NCBI GenBank assembly: GCA_002937495.1 | Contig: PTJW01000066.1 | Coordinates: 1 to 5,467 of the forward strand | Origin: Pseudomonadota bacterium | Lineage (GTDB): Bacteria > Pseudomonadota > Alphaproteobacteria > UBA1280 > UBA12223 | Length of the DNA: 5,467 bases | Reading direction: 5' to 3' | In this document: positions 1-4,349 of the stretch, one piece after another | Layout of the letters: each line of letters opens with the position of its first letter | Position numbering within the stretch: the first letter of the stretch is position 1 | The notes under the pieces: model-generated | The model's input: the letters and a program-made list of their open reading frames with translations, nothing else | The model's database searches: none | What the model was told of the DNA's origin: nothing | Position numbers and translations under genes: made by a program

Positions 1-54
1 AGCATTTGCGTTAGATGCATATAAAAACACTAACGCAAACACTACTTTTTTAAT
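1..54 (-). CDS. Possible start of a secreted or outer-membrane protein gene, cut by the window edge (tentative)
   Basis: Read leftwards from 54, the frame gives (M/I)KKVVFALVFLYASNANA. This has the shape of a Sec signal peptide: two lysines, a hydrophobic core and an A-x-A end, so cleavage would fall about at the window edge. An AGGAG box lies at 61-57. The difficulty is the start. The codon in front of the lysines is ATT (54-52), only two bases after the AGGAG, which is short. The nearest GTG (42-40) is 14 bases away and would remove the lysines. The frame stays open upstream through CTG (72-70) to a TTG at 111-109 inside the end of mltA, but that TTG has no ribosome-binding site. The position, 47 bases after the mltA stop on the same strand, suits a third operon gene. 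The product is unknown. The 10-bp inverted repeat in the same bases is a competing explanation, so the resemblance could be chance. Confidence 0.35.
   Translation of the reverse strand, partial: MKKVVFALVFLYASNANA
5..39. repeat. Perfect 10-bp inverted repeat with 15-nt loop
   Basis: TTTGCGTTAG at 5-14 is the exact reverse complement of CTAACGCAAA at 30-39. On the plus strand a T6 run follows at 46-51 after a six-base gap, so it could end a rightward transcript entering from outside the window. On the minus strand it lies just after the mltA operon genes, but any T-tract would be at or beyond the window edge and only TGCT is visible. It could therefore be an intergenic terminator or a hairpin inside the start of the putative secreted-protein gene. 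The pairing is certain; the role is not. Confidence 0.6.
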
Positions 55-100
55 AACTCCTAAAATTAGCAGTTTTTTTATATTTTGTTTATCAGTTAAA

Positions 101-1261
101 TTATAACTCAATATCTTTTGCAGATAGGACATATAAATTGCCCTCCTGATTTTGTTTACCTGAGTTATACTCAGCTTGATCATCAGAACCAAAGAATATA
201 TCAGCCCTAATTGCACCTTTAATAGCACCACCTACATCTTGTGCGAATACCATTTTATGGAAGTCTTCACCTGTGGCTGTTACTGTTGTATCAATAAACA
301 ATGGAGTACCTAAAGGAACAAAGTTTCTATCAGTAGCTACTGAATGATTAGGAGTTAATACATTACCAAAAGCACCAAATGGTCCATCTTTTCTTTCAGC
401 AAAGAAAATATAGCTTGGGTTTTGATGTAAAATCTCATCAACTTGCTCTGGATTTTCTTCTAAATATTTTCTGATTGACTGAAGGCTAACTTCTTCTTTT
501 TTCAGCATGCCTTGTTTAACCATATATCTACCAATAGCATAATAAGCATGCCCATTTTGACCTGCATAACCTACTTTAATTACTTGCCCTGTAGCATCAA
601 TTTTAACTTCGCCAGAACCTTGAATATGTAAGAAAAATGCATCAACCTTATCTTTAACCCAAACAATTACATTATCATCGCTTAATACATTTTCATTATC
701 AATCTGCTTACGAGTATAATAAGGACGTAAACGATTGCCATCTACAACACCAAAAATCTTTTTATATTTATATTTTGCATCACCCATAAAGTCTTTTAAA
801 TGAATATCAACTAAGTCTGCTGGTCGTTTTCTTAAAGGGTAGTTATACTCTTCTGTTTTAGTGAATGAGCCATGTAACATAGGAGAATAATAACCTGTAA
901 ATAATGATTTAGATTCAAAAGGTTGGAAAATTTCAAGAACTGTAAGCTGCTCAAAGTATTTTCTAATTTCATCATTGTTATTTGATAGTTTTGGTAATCC
1001 TTTACAAAATTTAGCCCACTGTTCTTTAGAGCCAAACTTATCGTTTAACTGCTTATGACGGTAAAACCTTTTACCTTGTTTGCAGTTATTAATAAATGCA
1101 AATTTTAAATCTACAAAATTTTGACTTTTCCAATCTCTAAGTTCTAAAAAACTTGCCTGTCTATGCATAATAAAACCTTTATTTTGGTATGCATAAAAAG
1201 CTAGCCCTAAACCTAGAGCCAGCATTAATAATAAAATTATAATTCTTTTTTTAAGATACAT
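101..1261 (-). CDS. mltA: MltA-type membrane-bound lytic murein transglycosylase
   Basis: MltA enzymes cut the glycan strands of peptidoglycan between MurNAc and GlcNAc, forming a 1,6-anhydro-MurNAc end, and act in the periplasm. The 386-residue product shows the family signature in order: FTGYYSP (121-127), YPLRKRP (141-147), the IQGSG segment (213-217), GYAGQNGHAYY (231-241), NPSYIFF (281-287), and the C-terminal 3D-type barrel segment AQDVGGAIKG (340-349) followed by RADIFFG. Asp342 matches the aspartate known as catalytic in E. coli MltA. The N-terminus is basic (KKR at 4-6) followed by a hydrophobic segment of about 18 residues. There is no lipobox cysteine, unlike E. coli MltA, so the protein is probably anchored in the inner membrane or exported by a plain signal peptide. 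The ATG lies inside the end of timA (11-base overlap), with only a weak GA-rich ribosome-binding site, which suggests translational coupling. Length and motifs are complete. Confidence 0.95.
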   Translation of the reverse strand: MYLKKRIIILLLMLALGLGLAFYAYQNKGFIMHRQASFLELRDWKSQNFVDLKFAFINNCKQGKRFYRHKQLNDKFGSKEQWAKFCKGLPKLSNNNDEIRKYFEQLTVLEIFQPFESKSLFTGYYSPMLHGSFTKTEEYNYPLRKRPADLVDIHLKDFMGDAKYKYKKIFGVVDGNRLRPYYTRKQIDNENVLSDDNVIVWVKDKVDAFFLHIQGSGEVKIDATGQVIKVGYAGQNGHAYYAIGRYMVKQGMLKKEEVSLQSIRKYLEENPEQVDEILHQNPSYIFFAERKDGPFGAFGNVLTPNHSVATDRNFVPLGTPLFIDTTVTATGEDFHKMVFAQDVGGAIKGAIRADIFFGSDDQAEYNSGKQNQEGNLYVLSAKDIEL

Positions 1262-1931
1262 TTTTAATCTCGTCTAATTGCCAGTTTGGATCTGTTGAAA
1301 TAATGTTTCGTGCCCATGTCCAAACAACTTCTTTTGTTTCTGTTCTTGATTCTTCTTCATTTGTTTCATTATTAATAGTTTTAATTAATAATTCAGCTTT
1401 ATATTTAACATCGATAAATGCTGATTTTGCAACTGTTTTACAGTCAAGAATCATTGGTTTTTCAAGCATTTTCACTTCTGTAACTTCTTTTTTATTCTGA
1501 TCATCTAAATCATCAAAATATTCAACCACTTGTGAGTAAATTCTTGGAGCTAAAAGATTCTCTAAATCTTCTTCTTTCTCTTCATTAATGCAATCATAAT
1601 ACCATTGGTAAGCTTTTTCAGCACCTTTTAAGAATTTCTTTTCAGTAAAGTCAGTATCAAAAGCTTTAACTTTATCTAAACCTTCAAGCTCTTGCTTTCT
1701 TTTTTCTTCAGCTTCTGCCTCTTCAGACATTTCTTTAGCTTTTAAGAAAATTTGATCAAGTTGCTCTTTTGATTGAGCACCTCCTTTAATAATTTTAATT
1801 TCAACAGGTGATTTTTTTTGTTTGCTTGAACCTGACCTACCTGGGCCTTTTTTAGGTAATTTATTAGATGTAAACCTTGTTACAATAAAATAAATTAAAA
1901 TACCCATGATGATTAAATCTAAAATAGTCAT
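1251..1931 (-). CDS. timA: TimA/Tim44-domain inner-membrane protein
   Basis: The 226-residue protein begins with one hydrophobic helix (about residues 3-18), then a basic Gly/Lys/Pro-rich linker (about 22-45), a charged, probably coiled-coil stretch rich in Lys and Glu (about 55-90), and a C-terminal domain (about 92-226) with the Tim44-like pattern: a FLKGAEKAY segment, an LLAPRIY segment, and the closing VVWTWAR...NWQLDEI. In mitochondria Tim44 tethers the import motor to the inner membrane. The bacterial homologues (TimA in alphaproteobacteria) are membrane-anchored and their job is poorly defined, so a role in protein export or envelope assembly is only inference. The ATG at 1931 sits about 54 bases downstream of the predicted transcription start, with a weak AAGAAAG as the only ribosome-binding candidate. 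The gene overlaps mltA by 11 bases, which points to one transcript. Confidence 0.85.
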   Translation of the reverse strand: MTILDLIIMGILIYFIVTRFTSNKLPKKGPGRSGSSKQKKSPVEIKIIKGGAQSKEQLDQIFLKAKEMSEEAEAEEKRKQELEGLDKVKAFDTDFTEKKFLKGAEKAYQWYYDCINEEKEEDLENLLAPRIYSQVVEYFDDLDDQNKKEVTEVKMLEKPMILDCKTVAKSAFIDVKYKAELLIKTINNETNEEESRTETKEVVWTWARNIISTDPNWQLDEIKNVS

Positions 1932-1991
1932 ATGTTTTTATTAACTTTCTTAATATTTTTTATATTTTTACGTTATTATCTTTACTTATGG

Positions 1992-2020
1992 ATTATATCC
2001 AAAAATAACAAATAAGACAA
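1992..2020 (-). promoter_or_regulatory. Sigma70-type promoter of the timA-mltA operon
   Basis: On the minus strand the -35 box TTGTCT (2020-2015) is separated by exactly 17 bases from a perfect -10 box TATAAT (1997-1992). The transcript would start near 1985, giving a 5' untranslated region of about 54 nt before the timA ATG. Direction and position fit timA well. Predicted from sequence only. Confidence 0.7.
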
Positions 2021-2027
2021 GATTGCT

Positions 2028-2042
2028 GATTATAAAATAATC
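2028..2042. repeat. 15-bp perfect dyad between the divergent promoters
   Basis: GATTAT (2028-2033) and ATAATC (2037-2042) are exact reverse complements around AAA. The dyad lies 8 bases upstream of the timA -35 box and about 40 bases upstream of the rpsA -35 box, where an operator could touch both promoters. In sequence this AT-rich, a 6+6 dyad can also arise by chance. Confidence 0.3.
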
Positions 2043-2080
2043 TCATTTATAGATATTTTATTATTTTTTAGTGTTTTATC

Positions 2081-2109
2081 TTGAAATTCAAGGAAATATG
2101 TTTTATATT
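2081..2109 (+). promoter_or_regulatory. rpsA promoter
   Basis: The -35 box TTGAAA (2081-2086) and the -10 box TATATT (2104-2109) are separated by 17 bases. The predicted start is about 2115-2117, which is the first base pair of the long leader hairpin. The bases after the -10 box (ACGCAC) are unusually GC-rich for this intergenic region. GC-rich discriminators are known in stringently controlled ribosomal promoters, so growth-rate or ppGpp control is plausible but not shown. The -35 box also forms part of an 11-base palindrome, TTGAAATTCAA (2081-2091). Confidence 0.65.
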
Positions 2110-2114
2110 ACGCA

Positions 2115-2157
2115 CTAAGGTATTACCCGCGCGTGGTGCGTGTTTAATGAACCTTAG
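2115..2157 (+). other. Leader hairpin P1
   Basis: CTAAGGT (2115-2121) pairs with ACCTTAG (2151-2157). After a two-base bulge (2149-2150), ATTA (2122-2125) pairs with TAAT (2145-2148). A 2x2 internal loop follows (2126-2127 against 2143-2144), then CGCGC (2128-2132) pairs with GCGTG (2138-2142), including one G-U, around the loop GTGGT (2133-2137). That makes 16 pairs with a GC-rich tip in an otherwise AT-rich region. No T-run follows, so it is not an intrinsic terminator. Confidence 0.65.
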
Positions 2158-2202
2158 AGTATAACTCTTTATTTTTAAAGACCTTACTCGCCAACTCGAG
2201 AC

Positions 2203-2252
2203 CTAGATTTGCTATTAATCACTATATGATTAAGCTAAAAAGCAAAGGCTAG
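2203..2252 (+). other. Leader hairpin P2, just upstream of the rpsA start
   Basis: Three helices stack: CTAG (2203-2206) with CTAG (2249-2252), TTTGCT (2208-2213) with AGCAAA (2241-2246), and TTAATC (2215-2220) with GATTAA (2228-2233). The apical loop has seven bases (2221-2227). The helices are separated by small asymmetric internal loops (1x2 and 1x7). The hairpin ends 27 bases before the ATG, so it does not hide the start codon but could position S1 or the 30S subunit on the A-rich tail. Confidence 0.6.
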
Positions 2253-2255
2253 TTA

Positions 2256-2279
2256 TTTTAAAGAAAGAAATATATTATC
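2256..2279 (+). promoter_or_regulatory. Atypical, A-rich ribosome-entry region of rpsA
   Basis: The bases before the ATG read TTTTAAAGAAAGAAATAT and then TATTATC. There is no AGGA or GGAG, only a weak AAAGAAAG. The two genes downstream use a clear AAGGA seven bases before their ATG, so the absence is specific to rpsA here. S1 mRNAs in other bacteria are also known to start efficiently without a good Shine-Dalgarno sequence, so this supports ATG 2280 being translated by a leader-dependent route. Confidence 0.55.
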
Positions 2280-3992
2280 ATGGCAAAACAATTTGCAGAT
2301 GTAACATCAGATATCCTTAACGCTTCATTAAACGAAGATTTCGCAAGCCTACTTGACGAAACTTTTGCTGAATCATCAGCAACAACAGGTTCAGTTGTTA
2401 AAGGTGTTATCGTAAACTTAGACTCAGACGCAGCTACTGTTGATGTTGGTCTAAAATCAGAAGGTTTAATCCCACTAAGAGAATTCATCGAAGCTGGTCA
2501 AACTCAAGCTACTGTTTCAGTAGGTGATGAAGTAGACGTATTTGTTGAAAACATCGACTTCAGAGGTCAAGCAAGACTTTCTCACGAGAAAGCTAAGAGA
2601 GAACAATCACTAAACCTATTAGAAAAAGCTCACGCTGATAAAGAAACTGTTAAAGGTATTATCTTCGGTAGAGTTAAAGGTGGTTTCTCAGTTGACGTTC
2701 AAGGCGTTCTAGCATTCCTACCTGGTTCACAAGTTGACGTTAGACCTATTAAAGACATCACACCTTACATGAACACACCATTAGACTTCGAAATCGTTAA
2801 GATTGACAGATCTAAAGGTAACGTGATCATCTCAAGAAGATCAGTTATGGAAGGCGTAAGATCAGAGTCTAAAGACGAAATCCTAGAAGATATGGCTGAA
2901 GGTAAAGTACTTGACGGTGTTGTTAAGAACATTACTGATTACGGTGCATTCATCGACCTAGGTGGCGTTGACGGTCTATTACACATCACAGATATCGCAT
3001 GGCACAGAATTACTCACCCATCACAAGCTCTTAAGATTGGTGAAACAATTTCAGTTCAAGTTATTAAGTTCAACGAAGATACTAAGAGAATCTCACTTGG
3101 TCTTAAGCAACTAAACGAAGATCCATGGGCTAAAGTTGATGCTGACTACCCAATTGGTAAAAAAGTTAAAGGTACTGTAACAAACATTACTGATTACGGT
3201 GCATTCGTAGAACTAGCACCTGGTATCGAAGGTCTAATCCACGTTTCAGAAATGAGCTGGACTAAGAAGAACGCACACCCAGGTAAAATGCTTTCAACTT
3301 CAGAAGAAGTAGAAGTTATGGTTCTAGAAATCAACAGAGATAACAGAAGAATCTCACTAGGCCTAAAACAGTGCATGGCTAACCCATGGGCTGACTACGC
3401 TGCTAACCACAAAGAAGGTGAAACAGTTAAAGGTCAAATCAGAAACATCACAGACTTCGGTATTTTCGTAGCTCTAAACGATGACTTAGACGGTCTTCTA
3501 CACATGTCAGATATCTCATGGGAGAAATCAGGCGAAGAAGCTATCAAAGAATTCAAAAAAGGCGACGAAGTAGAAGCTAAGATCTTAGCTCTAGATGTTG
3601 ACAGAGAAAGAGTATCTCTAGGTATTAAACAACTTTCAGAAGATCCATTCGCAAACGCATTTGACGGCGTTAAGAAAGGTGCAGAAGTTAAAGCTAAAGT
3701 TACTGCTGTAGCTGAAGACTTCATTACTGTTGAAGTTGCTGAAGGCCTAACTGCTGAAATCAGAAAGAACGACCTATCTAAAGATAGAGCAGAGCAAGAC
3801 ACTGCTAGATTTAAAGAAGGCGACGAGATCTCAGCTAAAGTTATGAGACTAGACAACAAAGAAAGAACAATCGCTCTTTCAATTAAAGCTCTAGAAGTTG
3901 CTCAAGAGAAAGAAGCTGTTAAAGCTCTATCAAACAACGACGAAGGTTCAGCATCTTTAGGTGATGTACTTTCAAAAGCTCTAGGTAAATAA
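2280..3992 (+). CDS. rpsA: 30S ribosomal protein S1
   Basis: S1 binds mRNA on the small ribosomal subunit, unfolds it and helps initiation on structured or weak Shine-Dalgarno messages. The 570-residue protein contains six S1 (OB-fold) repeats at about 36-103, 121-187, 208-276, 293-363, 380-450 and 467-536. Repeats 3-5 carry the most typical RNA-binding cores (NITDYGAF, NITDYGAF, NITDFGIF, each followed by a GL(L/I)H(I/V/M)S/T element). Repeats 1-2 are the divergent ribosome-docking type and repeat 6 is degenerate, as usual. The length is close to the E. coli protein (557). ATG 2280 opens the conserved N-terminus, and a strong terminator follows the stop codon. Codon use is extreme: all 23 Asn codons are AAC, all 23 Arg codons are AGA, and His and Tyr use CAC and TAC throughout. 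This fits very high expression. No cmk lies upstream and no ihfB downstream, unlike many proteobacteria. Confidence 0.98.
   Translation: MAKQFADVTSDILNASLNEDFASLLDETFAESSATTGSVVKGVIVNLDSDAATVDVGLKSEGLIPLREFIEAGQTQATVSVGDEVDVFVENIDFRGQARLSHEKAKREQSLNLLEKAHADKETVKGIIFGRVKGGFSVDVQGVLAFLPGSQVDVRPIKDITPYMNTPLDFEIVKIDRSKGNVIISRRSVMEGVRSESKDEILEDMAEGKVLDGVVKNITDYGAFIDLGGVDGLLHITDIAWHRITHPSQALKIGETISVQVIKFNEDTKRISLGLKQLNEDPWAKVDADYPIGKKVKGTVTNITDYGAFVELAPGIEGLIHVSEMSWTKKNAHPGKMLSTSEEVEVMVLEINRDNRRISLGLKQCMANPWADYAANHKEGETVKGQIRNITDFGIFVALNDDLDGLLHMSDISWEKSGEEAIKEFKKGDEVEAKILALDVDRERVSLGIKQLSEDPFANAFDGVKKGAEVKAKVTAVAEDFITVEVAEGLTAEIRKNDLSKDRAEQDTARFKEGDEISAKVMRLDNKERTIALSIKALEVAQEKEAVKALSNNDEGSASLGDVLSKALGK
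2928..2951 (+). repeat. 24-bp direct repeat inside rpsA, copy 1 (S1 domain 3)
   Basis: The bases encoding N-I-T-D-Y-G-A-F in S1 domain 3 are identical over 24 bp to those at 3183-3206 in domain 4, exactly 85 codons later. The protein repeat is ordinary for S1. The exact nucleotide identity reflects the narrow codon choice of this gene or recent homogenisation. Confidence 0.85.
3183..3206 (+). repeat. 24-bp direct repeat inside rpsA, copy 2 (S1 domain 4)
   Basis: This is the second copy of the 24-bp identity at 2928-2951. It encodes the same RNA-binding core in S1 domain 4. The flanking bases differ on both sides. Confidence 0.85.
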
Positions 3993-4018
3993 TATCTAAG
4001 CTTTCGTTAGCAAAAAAG

Positions 4019-4048
4019 ATCCCCAGGCATTATGCTTGGGGGTTTTTT
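4019..4048 (+). terminator. Rho-independent terminator of rpsA
   Basis: CCCCAGGCA (4021-4029) pairs with TGCTTGGGG (4033-4041), giving nine pairs including one G-U around a TTA loop, followed by T6 (4043-4048). It lies 26 bases after the rpsA stop. An A6 run upstream (4012-4017) mirrors the T-tract, so it could also work on the minus strand, though no converging gene is visible here. Confidence 0.93.
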
Positions 4049-4102
4049 ATTGCATCTTTGTAACACCCTGTAAAACTAATAACTTTGATGGTTTATTTTT
4101 TA

Positions 4103-4131
4103 TTGATGAATAATAATTATAAATATATACT
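4103..4131 (+). promoter_or_regulatory. Promoter of the small-protein/transporter unit
   Basis: TTGATG (4103-4108), a spacer of 17 bases, then TATACT (4126-4131). The predicted start is near 4138, about 24 nt before the ATG at 4162. Being downstream of the rpsA terminator, it makes the two membrane-protein genes a separate unit. Confidence 0.6.
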
Positions 4132-4161
4132 AAGCCAAAAGATAAAAACAAGGATTTATAA

Positions 4162-4338
4162 ATGACACAAGTTGACAGAAGAAAAAAGGTTTCTAAACCT
4201 AAAGTTTTCAACGAACAAAGAGAATCAATGCTACTGATTAAATCAGCTAGCCCTGCTGATATTTATATTTGGTGTATAAGCATTGTAATTATTTTTGCAA
4301 TGTTAACATTTATGATAACAACTGCTTATTTTAACTAA
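4162..4338 (+). CDS. Small single-pass membrane protein, 58 residues, unknown function
   Basis: The ORF runs ATG to TAA with AAGGA (4150-4154) seven bases upstream, the best ribosome-binding spacing in the window together with that of the next gene. The first 30 residues are polar and basic (DRRKKVSKPK at 5-14), followed by one hydrophobic helix at about 34-56 that reaches almost to the C-terminus. The positive-inside rule predicts the N-terminus in the cytoplasm. I do not recognise the family. The next ATG is 11 bases after the stop, so it is very probably cotranscribed with the transporter gene. It could be a small subunit or regulator of that protein, but this rests on position only. The ribosome-binding site, promoter and sensible topology argue that it is real despite its size. 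Confidence 0.75.
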   Translation: MTQVDRRKKVSKPKVFNEQRESMLLIKSASPADIYIWCISIVIIFAMLTFMITTAYFN

Positions 4339-4349
4339 AGGATAAAACA

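Larger units (their letters stand above)
2115..2279 (+). promoter_or_regulatory. Structured 5' leader of rpsA, candidate autoregulatory element
   Basis: The predicted transcript has about 165 nt before the ATG, far longer than the other leaders here (about 54 and 24 nt). It folds by eye into a 5' hairpin (2115-2157), two small stems (GAGT/ACTC at 2157-2167 and CTCG/CGAG at 2187-2200), a long 3' hairpin (2203-2252), and an A-rich single-stranded tail up to the start codon. In E. coli, S1 represses its own mRNA through a folded leader that lacks a proper Shine-Dalgarno sequence. The layout here is similar in principle, although I recognise no named RNA family. ACCTTA occurs twice (2151-2156 and 2181-2186), and either copy could pair with TAAGGT at 2116-2121, which would allow two alternative folds. 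Confidence 0.55.

Noticed and set aside
832..1035. 67-residue minus-strand ORF inside mltA
   Set aside because: Out-of-frame shadow of mltA with no start signal.
1303..1500. 65-residue plus-strand ORF inside timA
   Set aside because: Antisense to the Tim44 domain, and no promoter or ribosome-binding site was seen.
2110..2141. ACGCAC (2110-2115) pairing with GTGCGT (2136-2141) as a leader stem
   Set aside because: It is a perfect 6-bp match but its left arm lies in the promoter discriminator, upstream of the predicted start, and it conflicts with the longer P1 hairpin.
2115..2157. P1 as an attenuator or intrinsic terminator
   Set aside because: No T-run follows the stem; the next bases are GAGTATAACTC.
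2103..2260. tRNA or known riboswitch in the leader
   Set aside because: No cloverleaf, CCA end, TTC-A arm or recognised aptamer core could be found by eye.
2258..2488. 76-residue minus-strand ORF over the rpsA start
   Set aside because: It lies antisense to the conserved start of rpsA, has no ribosome-binding site or family features, and is explained by the biased codons of the other strand.
3194..3376. 60-residue minus-strand ORF within rpsA
   Set aside because: Antisense to a conserved, highly expressed gene, with no supporting signals.
3434..3859. 141-residue minus-strand ORF, Ser-rich
   Set aside because: It is the antisense shadow of S1 domains 5-6; the serine richness comes from reverse-complemented GAA/AGA-type codons.
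4085..4090. Earlier TTGATG as the -35 box for the small-protein gene
   Set aside because: A 17-base spacer places the -10 at a sequence unlike TATAAT; the second TTGATG at 4103 fits TATACT exactly.
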